DNA of 64,000 bases from Streptomyces sp. NBC_00287 (GTDB lineage: Bacteria; Actinomycetota; Actinomycetes; Streptomycetales; Streptomycetaceae): positions 3,348,001-3,412,000 of the forward strand of contig NZ_CP108053.1 in the NCBI RefSeq assembly GCF_036173105.1. The letters are read 5' to 3'. The position numbers were made by a program, and so were the translations under genes. Below the pieces are notes generated by a model. That model had not been told where the DNA came from and did no database searches. It saw only the letters and a list, made by a program, of their open reading frames with translations. Each line of letters begins with the position of its first letter. The first letter of the stretch is position 1. Below are positions 32,959 through 41,662 of this stretch, one piece after another.

Positions 32959-34374
32959 CTAGAGACGCTCGCGTGCATGTCCTGCCACCTCTTCCGGCAG
33001 CCAGCCCCTCGCCTCCAACTCGTCGATCAGCCTGGCATACGCCTCTGTGAAGAGCGCCGTGCGGTTCGCCTGGGGTTCCAGGACCGTGCCTGTGCTGACC
33101 ATCCCGTCCGCCGCATCCGCGAGCGTCGGTGTCGCGCCCGTGCCGAAGGACGCCAACGCCGCCATCCCCAGCGCCGGTTCCGTTTCGCGCGGTACTCGGA
33201 CCTCGCGGCCCAAGACATCCGCCCGCAGTTGGTTCCAGTACGCGCTGCGGGCGCCGCCTCCTGTGAAGGTGAGGGGGCCGTCCAGCGGGGCGCCCAAGTG
33301 GTCGAGGTAGTCCAAGGAGAGCCGCTCCGTGAAGGCCACCCCCTGAAGCAGCCCTGCCCAAAGGTCCGCGTCGGAGTCCGGCACGCCCAGCGACAGCGAC
33401 GTGGCCTCCGGGGCGAGGAAGGGGAAGCGTTCGCCCTGGGCGACCAAGGGGTACGTGATCACCCCGGACGGTTCAAAGGCAGCTGCTTGTGCGTCCAGCG
33501 CCGCCCGGTCCGCTCCCGGGAACAGCGCGTCCAGTACGCCCGCCCCCACGCTCGAGGCACCGCCCGGGAGCCAACTCCCATCCGGTGCCCGATGGTTGTA
33601 GACCACGCCCGTCGCGTCCCGCACCGGGGTCGGCGACGCCCCCTTCAGCACCAGCGTCGTACCGAGCACCGAGTTCCACGCGCCCGGCCGCAGCGCTCCC
33701 GCCGCGATCTGGGCCGCACACCCGTCCGTCATCCCCGCGATCACCGGCGTCCCCGCCGGAATGCCCGTGGCCTCCGCCGCCGTCGGGGAGACCTCGCCGA
33801 GCCGGGTGCCGGGGCGGACGACGTCGGGGAGGGTGTTCTCGGGGAAGACCCGGGTGGGCCAGGCGTCCCGCTGCAGGTCGTAGCCCGTCTTCAGGGCGTG
33901 GCTGGAGTCCGTCGGGGGCAGTTCGCCGGTGAGGAGAGAGACGATCAGGTCCGGTTGGTGCGTGATCCGGCCCGGGCCGTACGTCCCCAGCAGCCACAGG
34001 GCTTTCGGCAGCGCCCATGTGTCCTGTACCGCGAGGCCCGCCGCTCGCGCCCGCTTGCCCTCCTCCGCCGCGCGGGCGTCGTCGTACATCAGCGCGGGGC
34101 TCATCGGCCGCCCCGCACCGTCCGTCAGCAGCACGGTCCCGGACGTCCCGCACACCGCGAGCCCGCCGACCCGCACCCGAGACCGCCCCTGGAGCGCGGC
34201 ACCGGCCGCCGCGCACACCCCGTCCCACCACTGCCCGGGGTCCTGCTCGTGCCGTACGCCCTCGCGCCGGCCGCCGAGGGGCGCCGAGCCGGAGCCGAGG
34301 ACCGTGCCGTCCTCCGTGACGAGCAGTGCGCGGACGCTCTGGGTGCCGAGGTCGATCCCGAGCCATGCTGTCAT
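32959..34374 (-). CDS. FGGY-family carbohydrate kinase 1
   Basis: 471 residues; ATP-dependent phosphorylation of a sugar or polyol in the cytosol. ATP-binding start AWLGIDLGTQSVRALL, GMTDGCAAQIAAG and the C-terminal TFTGGGARSAYWNQL motif are typical FGGY elements. By overall look it is nearer xylulokinase or ribulokinase types than glycerol kinase. ATG 34374. Transcribed divergently from the ABC transporter operon, sharing a 165-base promoter region with a palindromic candidate operator; the operon also encodes a second FGGY kinase. Substrate unknown. Confidence 0.9.
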   Translation of the reverse strand: MTAWLGIDLGTQSVRALLVTEDGTVLGSGSAPLGGRREGVRHEQDPGQWWDGVCAAAGAALQGRSRVRVGGLAVCGTSGTVLLTDGAGRPMSPALMYDDARAAEEGKRARAAGLAVQDTWALPKALWLLGTYGPGRITHQPDLIVSLLTGELPPTDSSHALKTGYDLQRDAWPTRVFPENTLPDVVRPGTRLGEVSPTAAEATGIPAGTPVIAGMTDGCAAQIAAGALRPGAWNSVLGTTLVLKGASPTPVRDATGVVYNHRAPDGSWLPGGASSVGAGVLDALFPGADRAALDAQAAAFEPSGVITYPLVAQGERFPFLAPEATSLSLGVPDSDADLWAGLLQGVAFTERLSLDYLDHLGAPLDGPLTFTGGGARSAYWNQLRADVLGREVRVPRETEPALGMAALASFGTGATPTLADAADGMVSTGTVLEPQANRTALFTEAYARLIDELEARGWLPEEVAGHARERL

Positions 34375-34473
34375 CGGACCTCCCGCACATCGAGCGACGT
34401 GAACTTCTCACTCTGCCCCGATATTTTCGGCTGCGCGAGGGATTGACGCCCAACTTCCGCCGTTCCACCCTCT

Positions 34474-34500
34474 GTTAACGAGTCGACTCGCCGCGTTAAC
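34474..34500. promoter_or_regulatory. Candidate operator of the carbohydrate island
   Basis: GTTAACG (34474-34480) and CGTTAAC (34494-34500) form a perfect inverted repeat; a nested perfect palindrome CGAGTCGACTCG lies at 34479-34490. It sits between the divergent kinase and transporter starts and 40 bases before the latter. Likely target: the DeoR protein encoded at 38734-39555 (inference). Confidence 0.55.
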
Positions 34501-34539
34501 CCAGGCCGCGCCTGACCCAACCCCACGTGGAGGTCACGG

Positions 34540-35961
34540 ATGGACACGCACGCGCACGACCGTCGCCGCTTCCTCGCCATCGGCGCCGCCCTGGCCGCGA
34601 CCCCGCTGCTGTCGGCATGCGGTGCCGGGTTCGGCGGGGACGACGACAAGGGCGACGGCTCGGCCGCCGACGACATCACCGGCTCCTTCGACTGGAAGCG
34701 GGAGCAGGGCACGACCGTCAAGGCGCTGCTCAACAAGCACCCGTACACCGACGCCCTGATCGCCGATCTGAAGTCCTTCACCGAGCAGACCGGGATCAAG
34801 GTCGAGTACGACGTGTTCCCCGAGGACAACTACTTCGACAAGCTCACCGTCGACCTGTCCAGCGGCCGCGCCTCCTACGACGTCTTCATGCTCGGCGCCT
34901 ACATGGTGTGGCAGTACGGCCCGCCGGGGTGGCTCGAGGACCTCGGGCCCTGGATGGCCAACTCCTCGGCCACCGGCGACGATTGGGACCAGGCCGACTT
35001 CTTCCCGAACCTCCTCCAGGCCGACCAGTGGTCCCTCGAGGCGGGTGCCCCGCTCGGACAGGGCGGGCAGTACGCGCTGCCGTGGGGCTGGGAGACGAAC
35101 GTCGTCGCCTACAACACGGATGTCTTCGGCAGGCTCGGGCTCAAGCCCGCCGAGACCTTCGACGAGCTGCAAGAACTGGCTGAAGCCATCAAGAGGAAAG
35201 CTCCTGGCGCCGGGTTCGACGGCATGTACGGGATCGCCGTACGCGGGTCGCGGAGCTGGGCCACCATCCACCCCGGCTTCATGACGATGTACGCCCGCAA
35301 TGGCCTGAAGGACTTCACAGTCGACGGTGAGAAGCTCACGCCTGCCATGAACACCCCGGAGGCCGTGGCGTTCACCGAGGACTGGGCCGGCATGGTCAAG
35401 CGCGGCGGGCCGCCGTCCTGGACGTCGTACACCTGGTACCAGTGCTCCAGCGACCTCGGCGCGAAGAAGGCCGGGATGCTGTTCGACGCGGATACCGCCG
35501 CCTACTTCCAGGCCGTGGAGGGCGCCAGTCCCGCCTCCGGGAAGATCGCCTTCCATCCGGGTCCGAAGGGGCCGGACGGATCGCTGGCCACCAACATGTG
35601 GATCTGGTCGCTCGGAATGAACGCCAAGAGCAAGCGCAAGAGCGCCAGTTGGCTCTTTCTGCAGTGGGCGACCGGCAAGGAGCATCTGCGCAAGGGCGCG
35701 ATCACGCACAACCACATCGATCCGGTGCGGAAGTCCGTGAGCCAGGACCCGGCCTACAAGGACAAGATGAAGAACCTGCCCGGCTTCATCGAGACCTTCG
35801 AGACGGTCGTCGACCAGACGAAGATCCAGTTCACCCCGCAGGCCCAGTTCTTCGACGCCACCACCAGCTGGGCCTCGGCGCTCCAGGAGATCTACGGCGG
35901 CGCGGGCGCCAAGTCGGTACTGGACGGGCTGGCCGGCGACCTCGCCGACAAGGTGGGCTGA
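34540..35961 (+). CDS. ABC transporter solute-binding lipoprotein, Tat-type
   Basis: 473 residues. The N-terminus has a twin-arginine motif DRRRFLA and a lipobox LLSAC with lipidated Cys27, so it is a folded-exported lipoprotein of the outer membrane face. The rest is a family-1 (CUT1) solute-binding fold: FTEQTGIKVEYDVFPEDNY, SYDVFMLGAYMVWQYG, LPWGWETNVVAYNTDVFGRLG. It is somewhat longer than typical maltose-type proteins and resembles polyol-binding members. First gene of the island operon; AGGTCACGG site. The ligand is unknown. Confidence 0.9.
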   Translation: MDTHAHDRRRFLAIGAALAATPLLSACGAGFGGDDDKGDGSAADDITGSFDWKREQGTTVKALLNKHPYTDALIADLKSFTEQTGIKVEYDVFPEDNYFDKLTVDLSSGRASYDVFMLGAYMVWQYGPPGWLEDLGPWMANSSATGDDWDQADFFPNLLQADQWSLEAGAPLGQGGQYALPWGWETNVVAYNTDVFGRLGLKPAETFDELQELAEAIKRKAPGAGFDGMYGIAVRGSRSWATIHPGFMTMYARNGLKDFTVDGEKLTPAMNTPEAVAFTEDWAGMVKRGGPPSWTSYTWYQCSSDLGAKKAGMLFDADTAAYFQAVEGASPASGKIAFHPGPKGPDGSLATNMWIWSLGMNAKSKRKSASWLFLQWATGKEHLRKGAITHNHIDPVRKSVSQDPAYKDKMKNLPGFIETFETVVDQTKIQFTPQAQFFDATTSWASALQEIYGGAGAKSVLDGLAGDLADKVG

Positions 35962-35967
35962 AGCGCG

Positions 35968-36843
35968 ATGCGGCTCGCCCTTCGCCCGTACCTCCTGATC
36001 GTCCCCGCCCTGCTGCTGACCTGCGGGATTCTGTACCCCTTCGGGCTCGGCCTCTACTACACGCTCTTCGACTTCTCGGCCAGCAAACCGCAGCCGGACA
36101 TGGTCCGCTTCGAGAACTACGAGACCGTGTTCACCCAGGAAGCCTTCTGGAACTCGGCGTGGGTGACCGTGCTGTACGCGGTCGGGGCCGCTGCCGTGGA
36201 GACCGTGCTCGGGGTCGCCGTAGCGCTGCTGCTGCACCGGTCCTCGCTGGTCGGAAGGGTGCTGGAGAAGATCCTGATCCTGCCGCTGATGATCGCGCCG
36301 GTGATCGCGGCGATCATCTGGAAGCTGATGCTCCAGCCTTCGGTGGGGGTGGTGAACTATCTGCTGCGGCCCTTCGGGCTCGGCGATGTGCAGTGGACGG
36401 ACACCCCCACGGGCGCGCTGCTCTCCTCCATCGCCGTGGATGTGTGGGTGTACACGCCGTTCGTGGCGATCCTGGCTCTCGCCGGGCTGCGGTCGCTGCC
36501 CACATCTCCCTTTGAGGCGGCGGCCGTTGACGGGGCCGGCTGGTGGTACACCTTCCGGCGGCTGACCCTGCCGATGCTGTGGCCGTATGTGCTCGTCGCG
36601 GTGATCTTCCGGTTCATGGACTCGCTGAAGGTGTTCGACATCATCTACGCCCTGACGGAGGGCGGTCCGGGCGACTCGACCGTCGTTCTGCAGATCCGGG
36701 CCTATCTGGAGGCCATCCGCTTCCAGCGGTACTCCTTCGGGATCAGCTACACGATCGTGCTCTGGGCGGTCGTCTATCTCGCCGCGATGGTGCTCGTACG
36801 GCATCTGGGGCGGATCCAGCGGAAGGCGGCGGAGGTCCGATGA
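35968..36843 (+). CDS. ABC transporter permease 1 (MalF/UgpA type)
   Basis: 291 residues with six helices, starting LRPYLLIVPALLLTCGILYPF. The EAA loop that docks the ATPase is EAAAVDGAGWWYTFRRLTLP. One of two inner-membrane subunits of the island importer. It starts six bases after the binding-protein gene and overlaps the next permease start by ATGA. Confidence 0.93.
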   Translation: MRLALRPYLLIVPALLLTCGILYPFGLGLYYTLFDFSASKPQPDMVRFENYETVFTQEAFWNSAWVTVLYAVGAAAVETVLGVAVALLLHRSSLVGRVLEKILILPLMIAPVIAAIIWKLMLQPSVGVVNYLLRPFGLGDVQWTDTPTGALLSSIAVDVWVYTPFVAILALAGLRSLPTSPFEAAAVDGAGWWYTFRRLTLPMLWPYVLVAVIFRFMDSLKVFDIIYALTEGGPGDSTVVLQIRAYLEAIRFQRYSFGISYTIVLWAVVYLAAMVLVRHLGRIQRKAAEVR

Positions 36844-37664
36844 GGAAACGGCTGCTGGGGTGGCTCGCGGACGCCGCCCTCATCCTCTACTTCGTCTTCG
36901 CCCTCTTCCCGATCGCCTGGATGCTGATCCTCTCTCTGAAACCCACCAACCAGCTCTTCAGCACCTACTTCTCCTTCTCCCCCACCCTCGACGGCTACCG
37001 CACGGTGCTGGGCGACAGCGAGGGCATCCCCTTCGTGCGGTTCTTCGTCAACAGCCTGGTGGTGTCGGTGGGGGCGGTCGTGCTGTCCCTCGTCGTCGGG
37101 CTTCCGGCGGCGTACGCCTCGGCGCGCTGGCGGTTCAAGGGCTCCGAGAACCTGATGTTCACGCTGCTGTCGTTCCGGTTCGCGCCCGAACTGACCGTGA
37201 TCATCCCGCTGTTCGTGCTGTACCAGGAGCTGGGTCTCTTCGACACCTACGTCGGCATGGTGTGGGTGCTGCAACTGGTCACGCTGCCGCTGATCGTGTG
37301 GATCATGCGGTCCTACTTCGCCGATCTGACCCCGGAGCTGGAGCAGGCGGCGCTGCTCGACGGCTACACCCGCAAACAGGCCTTCTTCAAGGTGGCGCTG
37401 CCGCTGGTGAAGCCGGGGATCGCGGCCGTATCCCTGCTGGCGTTCATCTTCGCCTGGAACAACTTCGTCTTCCCGCTGATCCTCACCTCCAGCGAGGCCC
37501 AGACGGTGACCGTGGGCGCGCTGTCCTTCCTCGGCGGGGACCGGCCCAAGTACAACCTCACGGCCGCGGCGGCCCTCGTCTCCGTCGTACCCCCGCTGCT
37601 TCTGGCGCTGTTGATCCAGCGGTATCTGGTGCGGGGGCTGTCCTTCGGGGCGGTGAAATCGTGA
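36840..37664 (+). CDS. ABC transporter permease 2 (MalG/UgpE type)
   Basis: 274 residues with six helices and the EAA-loop segment EQAALLDGYTRKQAFFKVAL. The N-terminal helix starts DAALILYFVFALFPIAWMLI. It pairs with permease 1. ATG 36840 overlaps the previous stop, and its own stop overlaps the GTG of the ATPase gene (37661), indicating tight translational coupling. Confidence 0.93.
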   Translation: MRKRLLGWLADAALILYFVFALFPIAWMLILSLKPTNQLFSTYFSFSPTLDGYRTVLGDSEGIPFVRFFVNSLVVSVGAVVLSLVVGLPAAYASARWRFKGSENLMFTLLSFRFAPELTVIIPLFVLYQELGLFDTYVGMVWVLQLVTLPLIVWIMRSYFADLTPELEQAALLDGYTRKQAFFKVALPLVKPGIAAVSLLAFIFAWNNFVFPLILTSSEAQTVTVGALSFLGGDRPKYNLTAAAALVSVVPPLLLALLIQRYLVRGLSFGAVKS

Positions 37665-38737
37665 TCGGGCTGAAGGGGATCCGGAAGACGTACGGCAAGG
37701 TCACGGCGCTGGACGGGCTCGAACTGGACGTACAGGAAGGCGAGTTCTTCTGTCTGCTCGGGCCCTCGGGGGCCGGAAAGACGACCACACTGAAGACCGT
37801 CGCCGGGCTCGAACCGCCGGATGCCGGGACCGTCGAGATCGACGGGCGGGACATGCGGGACGTGGAGCCCTACGACCGGGGCGTGGCCATGTGCTTCGAG
37901 AGTTACGCCCTCTATCCGCACCGGTCGGTGTACGACAACCTCGCCTCACCGCTGCGCTCGCCCCGGTATCGGCTGCCGGCCGCACAGGCGCGCGGTCGCA
38001 TTGTCGAGGTCGCTGAACTCCTCGGTATCGGCGACCTGTTGGAGCGGCCCATCAGTCAGCTGTCCAACGGTCAGCGGCAGCGCGTCGCCCTCGGCCGGGT
38101 GCTGGTCCGGCCCGCCCGCGCCTTCCTCCTGGACGAGCCGCTGTCCCACCTCGACGCCAAACTCCGCCAGCAGATGCGGGCCGAGCTGAAGGCGATCGGG
38201 GCGGTGCGGCGGACGACCACCCTGTACGTCACCCATGACTCCGTCGAGGCGCTGGCGCTGGGCGACCGGATCGGGGTGATCCGGAGTGGGCGGATCGTGC
38301 AGACGGGGACGCGGGAGGAGATCTGGTACCGGCCCTGCGACACCGAGGTGGCGCGGGCCTTCGGGCGGCCGCGGATCAATCTGCTGCCGGGGACGACGAC
38401 CGAGGACGGCTTCCGGTCGAGCGACGGGAAGGTCGAACTGCCCGTCCGGGCGCAGGCCGGTGCCGAGGTGCTCGTGGGCATCCGGCCCCGCGATCTCGCC
38501 CTCCACGGCGGCCCCGGTCACGAGCTCTCCGGCACCGTCTACGTCACCGAGGTGCTCGGCCGCAGCGTCGAGGTGACCGTCCGGATCGGCGAGCAGCACG
38601 TCTCCCTGGTGGCCCCGCGCGCGGACGCCGCCGGACTGCGTCCCGACGACCCGGTACGCGTGACGGTCAGGCCTGAGAACCTGCTGCTGTTCGAGGCCGA
38701 CCGGCCGGAGCGTCCAGGACGAAGGATCTCGCCATGA
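37661..38737 (+). CDS. ABC transporter ATPase 1, MalK-like, Q-loop Glu
   Basis: 358 residues from GTG 37661. Walker A GPSGAGKT (34-41), signature LSNGQRQRVALGR, Walker B AFLLDEPLSHLDA, H-loop YVTHD, and a C-terminal TOBE/MalK regulatory domain (INLLPGTT, VLVGIRPRDLAL). At the Q-loop it has CFESYALYP with Glu80, where MalK has Gln (VFQSYALYP). The following NLASPLRSP resembles paired ATPases of glycerol or polyol importers. It probably forms a heterodimer with ATPase 2 encoded two genes downstream. Confidence 0.92.
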   Translation: MIGLKGIRKTYGKVTALDGLELDVQEGEFFCLLGPSGAGKTTTLKTVAGLEPPDAGTVEIDGRDMRDVEPYDRGVAMCFESYALYPHRSVYDNLASPLRSPRYRLPAAQARGRIVEVAELLGIGDLLERPISQLSNGQRQRVALGRVLVRPARAFLLDEPLSHLDAKLRQQMRAELKAIGAVRRTTTLYVTHDSVEALALGDRIGVIRSGRIVQTGTREEIWYRPCDTEVARAFGRPRINLLPGTTTEDGFRSSDGKVELPVRAQAGAEVLVGIRPRDLALHGGPGHELSGTVYVTEVLGRSVEVTVRIGEQHVSLVAPRADAAGLRPDDPVRVTVRPENLLLFEADRPERPGRRISP

Positions 38738-39555
38738 CCAACGCAACGCAGGGGCCCGCGGCCCGTCAGGCCGCCATGGCGGAGCGGGTCCTGGCCGACG
38801 GTTCGGCGACGGCGGCCGAGCTCGCCGAGCGGTTCGGGGTGAGCCTGATGACCATCCACCGGGACCTGGACGAGCTCGAACGGCAGGGCATTGTAAGGAA
38901 GTTCAGGGGTGGGGTGACCGCGCAGCCGTCCGGGGTGTTCGAGTCGAATGTGCAGTACCGGCTGAAGACCATGCGCGCGGAGAAGGCCGCCGTGGCCGAG
39001 CACGCTGTGCGGCTGATCGAACCGGGTATGGCGATCATGCTGGACGACTCCACCTCCACCCTGGAGATAGCGCGCAGGCTCCGGCTCGGCGAGGTCACCC
39101 CGCTGACGGTGGTCACCAACTTCCTGGAGGCCATCAATCTCCTCTCCGACCAGCGCGGCATCCACCTCATGGCCCTCGGCGGCGACTACGACCCGCTGCA
39201 CTCCTCCTTCCTCGGGGTGTCCTGCGTGGAGGCCGTCCAGCAACTGCGGGTGGACGTCTGCTTCGCGTCGACGTCGGCCGTGCACCGGGGTTACGCCTAC
39301 CACCAGGAGCAGCACATCGTGTCGGTGAAGCGGGCGATGCTCGACTCGGCCGCCCGGAACGTCCTGCTGATCGACCACACCAAGCTCGGCCGGACCGCCC
39401 TGCACCGGGTCGTGCCGCTCTCGCGCTTCGATCTGCTGCTGGTCGACGACGGGGCCTCGGCGGAGGCGCTGCGGGACCTGGACGAGCACAAGGTCCGGTA
39501 CGAGGTCTGCACGAGGAAGGGGGGTGGCGAGGATGACCGAGCTGGTGCTCCATGA
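38734..39555 (+). CDS. DeoR-family transcriptional regulator
   Basis: 273 residues. N-terminal winged helix at about 13-65 (ATAAELAERFGVSLMTIHRD, IVRKFRGGV) is the DeoR pattern. The C-terminal sugar-phosphate sensor domain has LDDSTSTLEIARRL, VVTNFLEAINLL and VLLIDHTKLGRTAL. DeoR proteins usually repress a catabolic operon until a phosphorylated intermediate binds. Lying between the two ATPase genes, it very likely controls this island. Its start overlaps the ATPase 1 stop (ATGA). Confidence 0.92.
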   Translation: MTNATQGPAARQAAMAERVLADGSATAAELAERFGVSLMTIHRDLDELERQGIVRKFRGGVTAQPSGVFESNVQYRLKTMRAEKAAVAEHAVRLIEPGMAIMLDDSTSTLEIARRLRLGEVTPLTVVTNFLEAINLLSDQRGIHLMALGGDYDPLHSSFLGVSCVEAVQQLRVDVCFASTSAVHRGYAYHQEQHIVSVKRAMLDSAARNVLLIDHTKLGRTALHRVVPLSRFDLLLVDDGASAEALRDLDEHKVRYEVCTRKGGGEDDRAGAP

Positions 39556-40603
39556 GCTGCGCAAGACCTATCGGTCGCGGGGGCGGCCGGCGGTGGAGGC
39601 GGTGCGGGGTATCGATCTCGCGCTGCGATCGGGCGAGTTGCTCGGGCTGCTCGGCCCGTCGGGGTGCGGGAAGTCCACCACGCTGCGGATGATCGCAGGG
39701 CTGGAGACGGTGACCGGTGGGGACATCCTGGTGGGCGGCGACTCGGTGGTCTCGCGTCCCGCACAGCAGCGCAATATCGGGGTCGCCTTCGAGAACTACG
39801 CGCTCTATCCGCCGCTGACGGTCGCGGAGAACCTCGCCTTCGGGCTGCGGGCGCGGGGCCGCCGTAAGGATGTACCGGCCAAGGTCGCCGAGATCGCCGA
39901 GCGCGTCGATCTCACCGGCATCCTCGACGCCCGACCCGCGGGCCTGTCCAGCGGCCAGAAACAGCGGGTCTCCCTGGCCCGCGCCCTCATCCGCGAACCC
40001 GACGTCCTCCTACTCGACGAACCCCTCTCCCACCTGGACGCGGCCCAGCGCGACACCACGCGCCGCGAACTCAAGCGGATCCAGAAGGACTTGGGCCATA
40101 CGACGATCCTGGTCACCCATGACCAGGAGGAGGCCCTCTCCCTCGCCGACCGGATCGCCGTGATGAAGGACGGCGTGATCCAGCAGCTCGGCACCCCCTA
40201 CGAAATCTACGACAGCCCCGCCAACCGCTTCGTCGCGGACTTCGTCGGCGAACCCGCGATCAATCTGCTCCCCGGCACCACCGAGGGCGGCCACGTCCGC
40301 CTTTCCGGCTCCCTGAGCCTCCCGCTGCGAGTCAAGATGCCGGCCGGCCGCGAGGTCGTCGTCGGAGTCCGCCCCGAGGACCTCGAACTCTCCGGCGACG
40401 ACGGTCTGCCCGCCCGGGTCCTCGCCCATGAGCCACTCCTGGAGTCGGGCATCGCCACCCTCGCCCTGGACGGCATCGACCAGCCCCTCGTCGTCCTCAC
40501 CGACCCCGAGGTGCGCCTCGCCCATGACGAACAAGTTCGGGTGCGCGCCGACGCCGCCCGCATCCATGTCTTCGACGCCGAGACGGGAGACGCCCTGCGA
40601 TGA
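39533..40603 (+). CDS. ABC transporter ATPase 2, MalK-like, Q-loop Glu
   Basis: 356 residues from ATG 39533 (GGAAGGGGGG upstream). Walker A GPSGCGKS (41-48), signature LSSGQKQRVSLAR, Walker B VLLLDEPLSHLDA, H-loop LVTHD, and TOBE-type C-terminus. As in ATPase 1, the Q-loop residue is Glu (AFENYALYP, Glu87). Overlaps the DeoR gene by 23 bases and the dehydrogenase gene by ATGA. Two different ATPases in one CUT1 operon suggest a heterodimeric motor. Confidence 0.92.
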   Translation: MTELVLHELRKTYRSRGRPAVEAVRGIDLALRSGELLGLLGPSGCGKSTTLRMIAGLETVTGGDILVGGDSVVSRPAQQRNIGVAFENYALYPPLTVAENLAFGLRARGRRKDVPAKVAEIAERVDLTGILDARPAGLSSGQKQRVSLARALIREPDVLLLDEPLSHLDAAQRDTTRRELKRIQKDLGHTTILVTHDQEEALSLADRIAVMKDGVIQQLGTPYEIYDSPANRFVADFVGEPAINLLPGTTEGGHVRLSGSLSLPLRVKMPAGREVVVGVRPEDLELSGDDGLPARVLAHEPLLESGIATLALDGIDQPLVVLTDPEVRLAHDEQVRVRADAARIHVFDAETGDALR

Positions 40604-41649
40604 ACTCCTCCTCCAACTCCTCCTCCGCCAAGAGCGTGCGGGTCGTGGCCGCGGGTGACCACTTTGTGCTGCCAGGGCTGATCGCGCGGGCGGTGCAGCA
40701 CGAAACGGATGCTGATGTACGGGAGTTGACCCTCGGCTGGCCCCTGGAGCCGTTCGGTCCAGTCGCCGAGGTGACCGAGGCCAGCGATGCCGAGGACGCG
40801 CTGATCGACGCGCTCTCCGACGACCGCGAGGTCCTCGTCACGCAGATGGGCCCGGTCACCGAACGCGTCCTGGCCGCCTGCCCGGCCCTACGGCTGGTCG
40901 TCGTCTGCCGGGGCGGACCGGTCAATGTGAACCTGGACGCGGCCAAGTCCCATGACATCCGCATCTGTTACGCACCCGGCCGCAACGCCGCCGCGACCGC
41001 CGAGTTCACCGTCGGGCTACTGCTGGCCGCCCTGCGCCGTATCCCCCAGGCCCACGATCTGCTGGCCCGGCGGGGCAGTTGGGCAGGGGCCGCCTACTAC
41101 ACGTACGAGCGCAGCGGTCTGGAGCTGGAGGATCTGCCCGTCGGGCTCATCGGCTACGGCGCGGTCGGCAGCCGGGTGGCCCGGGTGCTGTGTGCCTTCG
41201 GGGCGCGGGTGATGGTGTACGACCCTTATGTGCACGGTGAGATCCACGGTCTGCGGCTCGCCTCGCTGGACGAACTCCTGCGCCGGTCCCGGGTGATCAG
41301 CCTGCACGCCCGGCTCACCGCCGAGACGCGGGGTCTGATCGGCGCCCGGGAGCTGGCGCTGCTGCCGCCGGGGGCGGTCGTGGTGAACGCGGCGCGCGGA
41401 CCGCTGCTCGACGAGGACGCGTTGTGCGACGCGCTGGAGCGCGGTCATCTGTCGGCGGCAGCGCTCGACACCTACGCGGACGAGCCGCTGCCGGCCGGAT
41501 CCCGGCTGCATGCGTTCGCCGACCGGGTGGTGCTGACCCCGCACCTGGGCGGGGCGAGCCGGGCGGTGGCGGAGAAGGCGGCGGCCATCGCCGCGGCGGA
41601 GGTGGGCCGCTGGGTGCGCGAGGAGCCGCTGGCGCACTGTCTGACCTGA
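40600..41649 (+). CDS. D-2-hydroxyacid dehydrogenase family protein
   Basis: 349 residues; NAD(P)-dependent oxidoreductase. Rossmann motif GYGAVG at 185-190 with Asp208 after it (NAD preference likely). Catalytic Arg266 (NAARGPLL), Glu295 (YADEPL) and His315 (TPHLGGAS) are all present. The N-terminus has a Ser/Asn run (MNSSSNSSSA). Among family members, phosphoglycerate-, glyoxylate- and erythronate-4-phosphate-type dehydrogenases are options; the operon favours oxidation or reduction of a sugar-acid or its phosphate (inference). Confidence 0.88.
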   Translation: MNSSSNSSSAKSVRVVAAGDHFVLPGLIARAVQHETDADVRELTLGWPLEPFGPVAEVTEASDAEDALIDALSDDREVLVTQMGPVTERVLAACPALRLVVVCRGGPVNVNLDAAKSHDIRICYAPGRNAAATAEFTVGLLLAALRRIPQAHDLLARRGSWAGAAYYTYERSGLELEDLPVGLIGYGAVGSRVARVLCAFGARVMVYDPYVHGEIHGLRLASLDELLRRSRVISLHARLTAETRGLIGARELALLPPGAVVVNAARGPLLDEDALCDALERGHLSAAALDTYADEPLPAGSRLHAFADRVVLTPHLGGASRAVAEKAAAIAAAEVGRWVREEPLAHCLT

Positions 41650-41662
41650 GGGGAGCTGTCGT

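Noticed and set aside
34534..36804. Minus-strand open frame of 756 codons opposite the binding-protein and permease genes
   Set aside because: His/Arg/Gly-rich shadow spanning two real genes on the other strand; no motif.
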